Shown one piece after another: positions 22,460 to 32,059 of a stretch of 64,000 nucleotides of DNA. Position 1 is the first letter of the stretch. Each line of letters begins with the position of its first letter. The stretch is taken from the NCBI GenBank assembly GCA_026027325.1, contig JAMSLZ010000022.1, positions 62,001 through 126,000 on the forward strand, in the 5' to 3' direction. The DNA comes from Actinomucor elegans. Its lineage: Eukaryota > Mucoromycota > Mucoromycetes > Mucorales > Mucoraceae. Both the position numbers and the translations under genes were made by a program. Below the pieces are notes generated by a model. That model made no database searches. It had not been told where the DNA came from and saw only the letters and a program-made list of their open reading frames with translations.

Positions 22460-23133
22460 ATGCCAGCTAACAGAAGACAAATTAGACAGACCAGCCAATC
22501 CAGTCAATCCAGCAGCAGAGAAAACGACAGAGATCTTAACAGTCAAATAAATCTACCTCCACCTTGGATGGAAGATTTTAAACAAGATCTCGTAAACTAT
22601 TTCGATGAAAAGCTTCAACCCTCTTTAAACATAGGAAGCTCAAAAACTATCCCAGTGCCAAAGAAGCAAAGGAGAGTAAATTCTAAAGTCTATATCCAAT
22701 GCTTTTTAAAAGAACACCTAAAGGAGCCAGTGCCTAATGATGAAGATATCAGCAGCCTGATGGGAATACTTGATCAAGAAGCTTTCTCTTCAGTACTAAC
22801 TTTTGCGCAGCAGAACCCAGAAGCTGCATGTAAAAGCTGGAGGCTGCTTTCTTCTCTTAATAAGCTCTCCATGATACAGTCGGCACTACAACAGTCGATA
22901 GCATCAGATGAACGGCTTGCTATCATCAACAAGTGTGTAAGATTTTGGCCTTGCGAGTTTCTTGTGCAAGAAAAATGGACTAACAGAAGCAAATATAACA
23001 GGAAGAAAGTGTAAGTGTACATTCTATAACTATTGCATATTGAATCAAAAGGAGAGAAAAATGAACACCCATTTGTAGGCTTCAAGCGGAAGGTGCGCAG
23101 TTAAGAAATGCAAGAAATCAAGGACTGCAGTAA
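22460..23133 (+). CDS. Second CACTA-encoded protein (accessory, TnpA-like by position)
   Basis: Exons are 22460-23010 and 23079-23133, with a 68-nt intron (GTGTAAGT context, TTTGTAG acceptor); 201 residues. The protein is polar. Its N-terminus is Gln/Ser/Arg-rich, followed by PPPWMEDFKQDLVNYF and a basic PVPKKQRRVNSKVYIQCFLKEHL stretch that may be a nuclear localisation or DNA-binding segment. The rest is helical. I recognise no domain. In plant CACTA elements a second protein (TnpA) binds subterminal repeats; that role is inferred only from its place within the element and its small basic nature. Confidence 0.7.
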
Positions 23134-23290
23134 TATATCAGTAAATATAATTAGCTTAATATTATATACCCATTTTGTATCGTTTATCTTATTGAATAAA
23201 GAGTCATCATTACACATATGTTGTTTCATTATCTATACATGGTTAATACATGCAAAAAAGGTTGAAATATAAGTGGTTGAAATCATAGGA

Positions 23291-23480
23291 AGGTTAACAT
23301 GCTTTTCGAGTGAATTGCAAGTGAATTGCAAGTTAACATGTTTTTCGAGTGAATTGCAAGTGAATTGCAAGTTAACATGTTTTTCGAGTGAATTGCAAGT
23401 GAATTGCAAGTTAACATGTTTTTCGAGTGAATTGCAAGTGAATTGCGAGTTAACATGTTTTTCGAGTTAATTTAAGGTGA
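23291..23480. repeat. 39-bp tandem repeat in the CACTA right subterminal region
   Basis: At least four near-perfect 39-bp units begin at 23291, 23330, 23369 and 23408, with a decaying fifth from 23447. Each contains one GTTAACATG word and two GTGAATTGC words. More dispersed GTGAATT/TTCAC words continue to the terminus. Because 39 is a multiple of three, the array forms an open frame that is not a gene. Confidence 0.9.
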
Positions 23481-23620
23481 ATTTCGGGTTAACCTGATTT
23501 TCAAGTGAATTGCAGGTGAATTGCAAGTTAACTTGAATTCACTCGAAACGGCAACGATTCTCCTGCAAACCGAGTTAACTTGAAATTCACTCGAAATTCA
23601 CTCGAATTTTTCCCATAGTG

Positions 23621-24246
23621 TGATCATGATGATATGATTAATTACAGGGCAATGTTTCAAGGACATTAAAAAAAAAGATGGAGCTTGCTCCCTCAAAAAA
23701 AAAAAAAAAACTTCGTCAAAACGGGTATCAAGATTTACTTTGATTCCGTTTTAATTAATACAGATAAAGGTAGAATTCATTGAAGCATACATTAATAGGA
23801 TTTGTGTCGAGCTTAGTTGTGTATCAAACAGCGTAGAGATCATCTAATATTTTAACTAACATAAGTATCACTGATAAAAGAAGGATTTCTGGTTTTTTAG
23901 AAATACTGTCATAACTTAAATGTTTTATATATAATAAGCAAAAATGTTCTTCCATAATCTTAAACATGTCAAGTTTACATTGTTAATATATCAAGCTTCA
24001 AAAATATTATTTTCATGCTTCATAAAAAAAGAGCCCCCAACCCTCCCCCGAAAATAGACTTAAGCCAGCACTATCTGCTCAGTAATTGTTGTTGTTTACA
24101 GATTGAGATAACCATTGCAGTTTTCTATACTTTTTTTTCGAGGAAGAGGATGCTGGTGGTGGTGGTGGTGGTGGCGGTGACAACGATTGACAAACGATCG
24201 TAATTGACCTGAGCGCAGGTGATCAAGTTGCATCGTTACTACTGTC

Positions 24247-24290
<44 letters not shown>

Positions 24291-25278
24291 TTGTTTACGG
24301 TAGCCTTTATAGTCATAGCATGTCCTATTTCTTTTGAATCTTGATAGGCAAACTGTAAATCGTTTTGTTTTTAAAAGGAAAGGTGGTGTTGTTGCACCAG
24401 GTGGTTTGTAAGAATGGCCTGGCTTACTGTTAGCATTGAGTTTTTGTTTATTAGTAACATCAGATCTTTTTAGAAAGTCAGCATCTTCATCGCCCTCAAT
24501 TATATGCGGCAATACTGGTAAATGGGATTCATCTTTGAGTTTTTCTGCTTTATCTTTGCACTGTTCATTTTAAAGTTCTTTTTCTAGGTTAGTTCTATTT
24601 CAATCTACTTTGCGATGTGATTATCTTCATTTTCGTCGTTCATTATAAAGTCTTTTGTTCCTCATTTCGGTAAAGCTTCATTATTACTCTGATATTAATA
24701 ATAGTTGAATATATCGCAAACTGATTATCTAGTAACTAGTGTGTCAAAGGATTCTTAAATGAGTTCCTATATCTATTATATTTTTTTTTTAGCTTCCAAT
24801 GAAAGGGTAATGAATATTATATTTCATAAAGTTAGATCAGCTAACATCGAGATCTGTTCACTGATCAAACATATTTATTTACAGCTATATTTTTTTGAAT
24901 TTTTATTATATTTTATATAAACTCAATCAATAGATCATCCGTAGATCTCTCGACGAATCTCGATCTAATTTAACATCTGTTCAATCCTTCATACTCATAA
25001 GGAGCAGGTACATTTATTGGAAATATTGACTGATTGCAATAGCAAGAATGTATTATCGATGATATACGTAAATATATAATAAGCTAGAAATCAAAGTCCC
25101 GTACTGCTTTAGCCTGATCACGCGCACCATCTTATTGTTCAGAGAGATAATACCGAAATGTTTAAAGACCGCATTTTGTTGGATTTTTTTATACACGTGA
25201 AACTCCAGTTTCACATGGAAATCCCCATTCATTTTTTTCCTCTTTTTCTCTTCTTTATTATTATTCAATTTAAATATA
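23621..25278. other. Intergenic region with possible retroposed fragment
   Basis: No intact gene is visible. It holds homopolymer runs (A14 near 23697; T37 at 24251-24287), a GGT repeat near 24151-24180 and an open frame on the minus strand at 24288-24590, described separately. Confidence 0.5.
24251..24590 (-). pseudogene. Possible retroposed gene fragment with A37 tail
   Basis: On the minus strand an open frame without a clear ATG encodes about 95 residues of ordinary composition (acidic start, then KPGHSYKPPGATTPPF, then a basic stretch). It runs straight into a run of 37 A. The long 3' A tract suggests a reverse-transcribed mRNA fragment. I do not recognise the source protein, and chance cannot be ruled out. 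Confidence 0.3.
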
Positions 25279-26420
25279 ATGACACAACAATCGTCAGCAA
25301 TGTCGATTACTCAATTGTGTAATATTGAGGAACCTGAAGACGATCATTTGATCTTGGATAGTCAAGACGACGAAGGTAAGAAGAAAATCCACAATTTTTG
25401 ATAAGTTACCAAGACTAGGCTATTAGATAAACAAGAGCACTTTATTCGTCGCTTACCACTTGTTCATACCGCTTTAAAAGCTTATGAAAACTCGAGCTCA
25501 GTAGTAAAATACGGTGCAGAAATGATTGAATCTTATGCAGGTCCTATTTACGATAAATTAGGGTACGATCGTAAATTAAAAGAGGTACAATATAGATTAT
25601 AAGAAACTGAGCCTCATTAATTGACTGTATATTATATAGTCTACACCTGAAGATGATGAAACAGCAGCAGCTACAACTGCTCTTGCGCGCGCCTCTCTTT
25701 ATGATCATCCAGAAGTCACTCACCGTAAAAGAGAAGATCGTAAGTTTTTTTTTATAGACTTTTCCGTGGTTTAACTGTGTGCTAGGTAAATCAAGGCCTG
25801 CTAGTCGGTCTACTTCACCACATCGTCCATATACACTCCAGCGTCCTAGCACCGTCAACAAATCGCGTTGGCAACAACTGGTGGTGCATGCTAGTTCAGC
25901 TGCAGGCACCACGGCCGCAGTGATCAGCGAAGAATCTATGAAATGTCTCAGATACTGTCTCAGTTGGCTACAATATGCGATGCAGCACATTGATCAACAA
26001 ATGAACTTGTTGCGACAATTTTTAGTTTCCCTAGCAACCAATTCAACTACCGACAAGGCGGTTGCTACGCAGCAAGACTCAACACTGGCTTCAGTAAAAA
26101 AAGAAATTGTTGATACTTTACGTAAAGTAGTTGAAGTCATCAGTAAATACGCTGGATCCGGATTACCTGAAAACGCCAAAGCTAGTGTTCGTGCTTTTAT
26201 TTTACAACTACCTAGTCGCTGGGCCATCTTGAATAACGGCAGTGCCGTTAATAAGGACCAGCCCATGCATGAAACCTCAATTCGTTTACTGGACTTCGGC
26301 GGAGAATCCATTGAAATGCTTAAATCTGTTTCTATTGTGTTCTCAGATACCATTGAAAGAGCTGAACTCTGGTTGAAACGATTGAAAGTAGTTGGAGTCA
26401 ACTCGATGGAAACCAACTAA
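25279..26420 (+). CDS. OPI1: OPI1-like transcriptional repressor of phospholipid genes
   Basis: Exons are 25279-25375, 25427-25584, 25640-25739 and 25786-26420, giving 329 residues; introns are 51, 55 and 46 nt. The central block RRLPLVHTALKAYENSSSVVKYGAEMIES is the Opi1 family core. Further on, SRWQQLVVHAS ... AAVISEESMKCLRYCLSWLQYAMQHIDQQ and VVEVISKYAGSGLPENAKASVRAFILQLPSRWA match the conserved C-terminal half. In yeast, Opi1 is held at the ER by phosphatidic acid and represses INO1 and other inositol-responsive genes when released. The 26.7 kb neighbour encodes an inositol hexakisphosphate kinase, which also influences inositol-gene control in yeast. Whether this fungal protein keeps the same targets is unknown. 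Confidence 0.83.
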
Positions 26421-26457
26421 ATATAACATACTTACTATCATCATCATTTACTTTTTC

Positions 26458-26492
<35 letters not shown>

Positions 26493-26676
26493 CTTAAATA
26501 AAGTCCATTTACCCAGCTACAGATCACAAAATGTCAAATCGGAATGTAAACATTCAGCTAAAACGTATCCAATAAAATAAAGATATGTTTTTCTTATAAA
26601 AAGACAGCAAAAAACTTTTCGCTTTTTTTTTCCTTTTTCCTTAAACATACTATATACATACAATGAAATAATAATA
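26421..26676. promoter_or_regulatory. OPI1 3' end and KCS1 promoter
   Basis: A 256-bp spacer with a T-run of about 27 (26462-26489), an AATAAA-like signal near 26573 and the start region of the next gene. Confidence 0.5.
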
Positions 26677-27612
26677 ATGAATGATTCCTGCCAAGACTTT
26701 CTCTTATTACCCTTAAAACATAAAGCAGGCGGTCATGTAGCTATGTTTCGTCTTAGTCATGGTCCTTTATGTAAAGCCATAAAAACCAATGAACATGCAT
26801 TTTATCTTGACGTGTTACGACATAGCGGACTCAAAGCTTTTTTACCTAGATACATGGGGGTGATTCATGTTTCTTATAGAGAAGGATATCCGCAAATTGC
26901 TTCTGAAACTGATAAAGCAAGACTATTGCAGTTTCAACAACATTTACAAGTGCAAGAGCCTGAAGAAAATCAAGAAGGTGAACCTTTTATGGTCATGGAC
27001 GATTTGACCTTGGGTTTGAAAAAACCTTGTATTTTAGACTTGAAAATGGGCACAAGACAACATGGTGTGTATGTGACGGCTGAAAAAATGAAAAGTCAAA
27101 AGTTCAAATGTGAACAATCAACCAGTGGGCAATTGGGCGTGCGAGTTTGCGGTATGCAGGTAAGAAGATTTAGTGTTTATTGGACATGAGAATAACCCAG
27201 TTTGAAGGTCTATAAGCTAGATCAACAACGATTTGTGATGCAAGACAAGTACGTAGGCCGTACGCTCACTCCTGCTTCATTTCAACAAACACTATATGAT
27301 TTTCTTCATAATGGCCAAATGCTTTTTGTTCCCGTCTTAATAGACAAGTTAAAAGCATTATATTCTGAAATTACAGTCATGGTTGGTTACCGATTTTATG
27401 GAGCCAGTTTACTGATAGTCTATGATGCTTTTGACTTGACTAAGCCTATAGATGTAAGGTTGATTGACTTTACTCATTGTATAACATACCGCGAATTGGA
27501 AGAAAACCAGGCACAAATGACATACCCTCCAGAAAAAGGTTCCAAATGTCCAGATGATGGATTTTTGCAAGGTCTTTCTACACTCATTCATATCTTAGAA
27601 TCTTTTATTTAA
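26677..27612 (+). CDS. KCS1: Inositol hexakisphosphate kinase (KCS1-like)
   Basis: Exons are 26677-27159 and 27208-27612 with a 48-nt intron; 295 residues. It carries the inositol polyphosphate kinase signature [14 protein letters not shown] (P-x-x-x-D-x-K-x-G, near residues 117-125). The following [23 protein letters not shown] is the IP6K-type continuation rather than the IPMK type. The SLL segment (GASLLIVYD) and the IDFTHC metal-binding block are also present. The acceptor chosen (TTGAAG) skips an earlier CAG too close to the branch site and restores VCGMQVYKLDQQ. IP6Ks make inositol pyrophosphates that affect phosphate sensing, vacuole form and inositol-gene expression. The protein lacks the long N-terminus of yeast Kcs1. 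Confidence 0.87.
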
Positions 27613-27614
27613 AT

Positions 27615-28850
27615 CTATTCTGCTCTTAATCTTAAGCCTTGTCTTAATTCATCTGTCAAAGGTCCATCCGTCTCACAACGTTCACATTTACAAGTAAATA
27701 AATAGGACTTGTCTAGATAAGTTTGTCTAGTTTCTTTGTTCCAGCGAGGATTGACATAGGTTTCAAACAATTGTTCGTCTTTCTTGATATCTCGAATAGC
27801 ACGCACCGTAATCTTGTACTGCGAGTTGCGTTGAGGGTAATCGATGCTGACATTGGGATAACAGTTGTGATTGATATGCGAATGCACTAGATACATGCCA
27901 CCATTTTGATTATTGATGTTGAACTTGCCCAAGTAGTTTAAGAATGTTTCTTCATCATCAAACAACTTGGCTGACAGAGCCTCAGGCAAAGGTTTGGTGA
28001 TCTTGCACTTCTTGGATGGGTTTTGGTATGCAGCACGTAATAAATCGCGTGCCTTAGTCCATAATTCACGTGTAGGTGATTCCATAAAGATCCACTCAGT
28101 CTCTTTGGCTTGACGCTCCTCTTGACTGACGGTAGCAAACGCATCCAAATGACCGAGTACTTGATCCAGCTCACCTCGTTGATATGCCAAGATCATTTGA
28201 GCATAGATGCGGGAAACTGCCATAGGTGCCTGCCACTTTTCCATTTGACAGAACGACATGAAAGCAGCGATACCACTGTTGAGGTGAGTACACTCCAGTT
28301 GATGGAAATTATCCCAAGCTGTAGTACGGCATTCTTTGCTACAATAATACATGTTACAGTGTCCACAGTGTTGCGTGAGTCGGTTAGGATACAGCAAAGG
28401 CTTGCAACAGAGGCCACAGGCGTTACCAGAACGTGCAAGACTGAAACCCTCCCAGGGGGGAAAGTAGACGAAGGGTGTCTCAGTGAACAAAATTTCATCC
28501 TTCTTGATATCCCGGGCTGCAAACAGGCCCTTACCAGTAACAGGATCCACCATACGGGCAACCACAGCGTCACTGACAGATTTAAAGTCAAGTTTAGGGT
28601 CAATAAATGAAACTGGCACTGAAGGATCGTCAGCTACACCTGACTTGACAGGTTGCTTAGTCGAGGGAGCATTGGTAAGTCCTGAGGTTTGCATGACCTT
28701 CTTAACACGCTTCTCGCTCACTTGCCAAGCAGGTTGCTTGCTAGTGAGTTGGTTGGAAACGGTTTTGATACCGGCTTCAGGATTCTCGAGTTTTATTTGT
28801 TGAATAGCTGAGACGAGCTCTTCTTCTGTAGGAATCACTTTGTCAGTCAT
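27615..28850 (-). CDS. SET5: SET/MYND-domain methyltransferase (SET5/SMYD5-like)
   Basis: A single-exon gene of 411 residues. The SET domain starts near residue 95 (GKGLFAARDIKKDEILFTE). It is split by a MYND-type zinc finger (CGLCCKPL ... CGHCNMYYCSKECRTTAWDNFHQLEC) and resumes with SHINHNCYPNV, the TYV block and a post-SET CKCERC motif. In yeast, Set5 methylates histone H4 near its N-terminus and binds chromatin; the substrate here is inferred from the family. The N-terminal 90 residues are a helical extension. Its stop codon lies only 2 bp from the stop of KCS1, which converges from the other strand, so their 3' UTRs must overlap. Confidence 0.87.
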   Translation of the reverse strand: MTDKVIPTEEELVSAIQQIKLENPEAGIKTVSNQLTSKQPAWQVSEKRVKKVMQTSGLTNAPSTKQPVKSGVADDPSVPVSFIDPKLDFKSVSDAVVARMVDPVTGKGLFAARDIKKDEILFTETPFVYFPPWEGFSLARSGNACGLCCKPLLYPNRLTQHCGHCNMYYCSKECRTTAWDNFHQLECTHLNSGIAAFMSFCQMEKWQAPMAVSRIYAQMILAYQRGELDQVLGHLDAFATVSQEERQAKETEWIFMESPTRELWTKARDLLRAAYQNPSKKCKITKPLPEALSAKLFDDEETFLNYLGKFNINNQNGGMYLVHSHINHNCYPNVSIDYPQRNSQYKITVRAIRDIKKDEQLFETYVNPRWNKETRQTYLDKSYLFTCKCERCETDGPLTDELRQGLRLRAE

Positions 28851-29013
28851 GGTGTCGAATCAAGAAAACCAGTGAAAAAAAATACTCAGAAGGGCTTTAT
28901 AGGATATAAGCCACCATTGTCATTGGCCAAGACGAGAACTGGGGCAGAAAAAACAATATAGACGCTAATTTTATACCCTCGTATTTTCCTTTTCTTTACA
29001 TTTAATCAGCATT
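28851..29013. promoter_or_regulatory. Divergent promoter between SET5 and TOM7
   Basis: A 163-bp spacer shared by two divergent genes. A ccattgtcattgg palindrome-like CCAAT/ATTGG pair lies near 28914-28926 and may act for both. Confidence 0.45.
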
Positions 29014-29297
29014 ATGAACGATTCTACAAAGGATACTCTCTACAAGGTAAATCAAATAAAGCTCTATAATAATAAGCACGCAGCTAATGGAATTTTGTTT
29101 TGTTTTTTGTCTAGGTCGCCGATGTCACAAAGACAATTATTCACTGGGGATTCATTCCTTTTGTTATCTACTTGGGTATGACCCGTAGCAACCCTAGACC
29201 TTCTGTTCTCAAGTAATGCACTAGTATCATTGGTTTCAAGTCAAATAAGCTAACATTCTTTTTTATTACAATTAGGCTCATTAGTCCCCTTGCTTAA
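29014..29297 (+). CDS. TOM7: TOM7, small subunit of the mitochondrial import channel
   Basis: Exons are 29014-29046, 29115-29212 and 29276-29297, encoding 50 residues: MNDSTKDTLYK, then VADVTKTIIHWGFIPFVIYLGMTRSNPRPSVL and KLISPLA. The single helix with HWGFIPFVIYLG and the RS(N/D)PRP motif is diagnostic of Tom7. Intron 2 has a perfect GCTAAC branch site. Tom7 sits in the outer mitochondrial membrane and tunes assembly and stability of the TOM complex. The gene is so split that it is easily missed by simple ORF searches. Confidence 0.95.
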
Positions 29298-29640
29298 TTT
29301 CCTTTAATTCTTTGTTCCTATGCCATTTGTACAAAAAACTTTGCTTCTCGACTCAGACGCTCGCAAATAAAGATTAATAACAATGATATATATATATCTG
29401 TATATACATAGCTACCAAGTGATAGATTTGTTTCGTTTGTTGGGAATGGGTTAGAATAGATGATGGGTGCAGTAGATATCATCAGTTTTGATGGGCTGGA
29501 ATAATTCTACTCTAACGTGAAAGTGCTCATACAGCTAAGGGCTATAATTTAAATATTGTCGTTGGCCAGAATTAGATAGAAGATTCGCGAGTAAAAATCT
29601 ATTTTGCATATTCGTTTTTGGGACACCACACTGAACACTA
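29298..29640. other. Intergenic spacer after TOM7
   Basis: AT-rich with a short TATA repeat (29385-29410). No gene is seen; the adjacent DNA is decayed transposon. Confidence 0.5.
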
Positions 29641-30030
29641 CGAACAGTTGGCATATCCACCTAATCCAGAAAATATTGACCCCAGCTAAGAGCAAGATGT
29701 CATTATTCAAGTTAATTGATTCAAGCCGAGGAGCTTGAACTAAAAGATTGCAACTGGTTTTCATATATTCATGCACTGCTGATTTTGATGTCAAATCATT
29801 GGCAACTTCAGTAGCTGATATCTGAAGATTTTCGTCAATTAATTCCTGGACTCGATTCTTGAGTTATTCTATGGAGCATAGTGATCTATAATTCCATATA
29901 GATTTCTTAAACGGTACTTCCTCTGTTTATTTATAGATCGTCTGCCATCTCTGAGCTATTCTATGTTGTATACTGAGATCATCGCCAATGGCCTTAGCAT
30001 TATTCCCAACAGGTTGTTCAATCATCCTTT
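29640..30030 (-). mobile_element. Internally deleted Tc1-type element copy
   Basis: The minus strand matches the plus strand at about 30733-31012 (helix-turn-helix part of a Tc1-type transposase) over roughly 300 bp with few changes. It then jumps directly to a stretch like 31917-31970, the 3' end of the same element. The catalytic part is missing. It therefore looks like a deletion derivative placed head to head with the longer copy. Confidence 0.55.
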
Positions 30031-30191
30031 CAATGAATGTAATTCTTTGATGATCATTATAAACTGTATAAGCTTTTGAATCTGTTTTCTTAAAAATCTT
30101 TTTTTTTTCTTTGAAAAGAAATCACTTACTGATTTTGGATTTTAGAAAAATAAATGATACGTCATTGTTAATTTGTTTTATTTTCTTTTAG

Positions 30192-30329
30192 ATTGGAGTC
30201 CATGATGAGCATAAGCATCGCAAAAGGAAGCCCAACGGCAGCACCTTACCAAAGGTCCCCGTGGAGGTTAACCCTGTGCGAGTGGAGGTAACCATTCCTC
30301 TGCGACATATAGCCCGGTGCCCTAAGTGA
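30192..30329 (+). other. GC-richer 45-codon open segment preceded by an acceptor-like site
   Basis: Between the two Tc1 copies lies a segment of clearly higher GC and coding-like composition. A TTTTCTTTTAG acceptor-like sequence is followed by 45 codons (Arg/Lys/Pro-rich, RKRKPNGSTLPKVPVEVNPV and then TIPLRHIARCPK) and a TGA. I do not recognise it. It could be an exon carried from elsewhere or the tail of a lost gene. Confidence 0.3.
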
Positions 30330-30732
30330 CGATTGCTGCGTTCATTTCGCGAGTGTTCGCATCAAGCAATCGGTAGCGATACTGCTCTACTTCCAGTTTA
30401 TAATAATACTAAATAGCGATGGTATTTCTCTTCGAATCAAAATATCAAGGAGCAAAGTAACCCATTTCATATCTGCTGTGTATCTAACGACATCAATTAG
30501 TTTTATTATTTTATATGTTTTTTTCAATTTGGTTGGGGAAGCCTATATGACAAAATGTGCCATCTTTATCTTTTTAATGGACCTATATTTTGCTGTCTGG
30601 CCTATGTATAAATAACAATTACAATAATAAATACTGACATCTTTAAGAGTATAATTAGATGTGCTTCCCAATTACTGATTTCCCTATTTTGAAGGCAAGT
30701 ATATATGTTGGGAATAGAAATGATATAACCAT

Positions 30733-31760
30733 TGGTGATGATCTCAGTATACAACATAGAATAGCTCAGAGATGGCAGACGATCTATAAATAAACAGAGG
30801 AAGTACCGTTTAAGAAATCTATATGGAATTATAGATCACTATGCTCCATAGAATAACTCAAGAATCGAGTCCAGGAATTAATTGACGAAAATCTTCAGAT
30901 ATCAGCTACTGAAGTTGCCAATGATTTGACATCAAAATCAGCAGTGCATGAATATATGAAAACCAGTTGCAATCTTTTAGTTCAAGTTCCTCGGCTTGAA
31001 TCAATTAAAAGAAACGGTTCTGAAAACTTGGAGCAAAGGTACAACTGGTTTATGGAATAGAAAGACTCAAATATTGGCTTCGTTACGAATCATGTGTTTA
31101 TTAATGAACTTGAATTCCATATTAATATAAAGAAAAGTTTTACTTGGGGTCCAGTTGGAATCTGTCCGATTGGAAAAGTTCCACAAGTTAGAGCAATCTC
31201 TATAGTGTTTTAAAGGCCTTTACTGCTGATACTATCCTTCACATTACTTTTAGAAGACCTCCTCCTCCCTTACCAGTCAAGAAATCAAAGAAGAGTAAGA
31301 CCAATAAAGGTAAAAAGTGAGCTGTTGTGGAGACTGAAGAGGATAAAGAGCAAGAAGCTGCTTTAGAAAAATGGACTAATGATGGTAAACCTGCGCTAAA
31401 GAGCGCCACCACAGCCCATTCTATTAGATTTGTTAATGAGCTCCTTGATACCATGGATGCGGCAGGTGATATGAAAGATTTTTATTTTGTAAGGGATAAT
31501 TGTCAGCGAAAAACCCTAAGAAGGGATTATAAGTATTTGTATTTACCACTATACACCAGGACTTTATTCTATTGAGTCATTTTGGTCTTTGGTTAAATTG
31601 AGCATCAAACGTGATAAGCTTTTAAAAAAGAAAATATTTCTTCCAGAATAGCTGATGCATGTGAGGATATTCATCTCAGCCAACTACATAATTTTGCTCA
31701 CCACCCAAAATGTCAAACAATTAAATGTCTTAATAAAACAGAGTCTTAAATTATTGAAAG
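30733..31760 (+). pseudogene. Decayed Tc1-type (DDE_3) transposase
   Basis: Translated pieces match a Tc1/IS630-type transposase but carry stops and frame changes. They comprise an N-terminal DNA-binding part (30733-31012), RYNWFMEXKDSN ... VFINELEFHI (31040-31125), an acidic linker (31327-31450), then DFYFVRDNC and YKYLYLPLYT, the remains of the DNC-x-H and NPIE-FW catalytic blocks (31470-31570). After these the frame is lost, with fragments through ADACEDIHLSQLHNFAHHPKC near 31645-31710. It is non-functional. Confidence 0.75.
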
Positions 31761-31822
31761 TATTGCTATTGTCAAAATGGAATTAACATTCTGTTTGTTA
31801 ATTAGTGACATGTTACCATTTG

Positions 31823-31960
31823 GATCAACGATATTTAAAGTCTTGGTCAACGACAAATTAGCTCTCAGACAACGACAATTTACTTTTAAGCAGCGACGAA
31901 TTATTCTCGAATAAAACGACATCTTACTCTTGACTGGCGCCATTATTTTCCGGATTAGGT
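31823..31960 (+). repeat. Degenerate 22-bp tandem repeat near the Tc1-type 3' end
   Basis: At least four and probably six units of about 22 bp, each with a core like CAACGACAAATTA, CAACGACAATTTA, GCGACGAATTA or ACGACATCTTA. Similar 22-bp phasing can be seen on the minus strand at about 29600-29700 in the other copy. Confidence 0.55.
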
Positions 31961-32059
31961 GTATTTGGCACGATTTGAATCATTATTTAAACCGAGTTTA
32001 CGTATTTTTCAACCTTTTTTTTTTTTCGTTTATTTACTACTATTTGTATACAAACAATC

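Larger units (their letters stand above)
18382..23620 (-). mobile_element. Complete CACTA (Tnp2-type) transposon, 5.24 kb
   Basis: The left end starts CACTATGGGAAAAA at 18382 and the right end finishes TTTTTCCCATAGTG at 23620, a perfect 14-bp terminal inverted repeat. Both sides are flanked by TGA (18379-18381 and 23621-23623), the 3-bp target duplication expected for CACTA elements. Both subterminal regions are packed with GTGAATT-type direct repeats, the classic binding sites for the element's own proteins. Inside are two divergent genes: a Tnp2-family transposase on the minus strand and a smaller spliced gene on the plus strand. All parts look intact, so the copy may be autonomous. Confidence 0.93.

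Noticed and set aside
23273..23470. 65-codon ORF with a repeated 13-residue unit
   Set aside because: It is a by-product of the 39-bp DNA repeat in the CACTA end, which is a multiple of three; there is no start context and no known protein.
30181..30345. 5S rRNA fragment
   Set aside because: The GC-rich piece caught attention, but it lacks the conserved 5S start and internal boxes.
31746..31943. 65-codon minus-strand ORF
   Set aside because: It overlaps the 22-bp tandem repeat and decayed transposon end.
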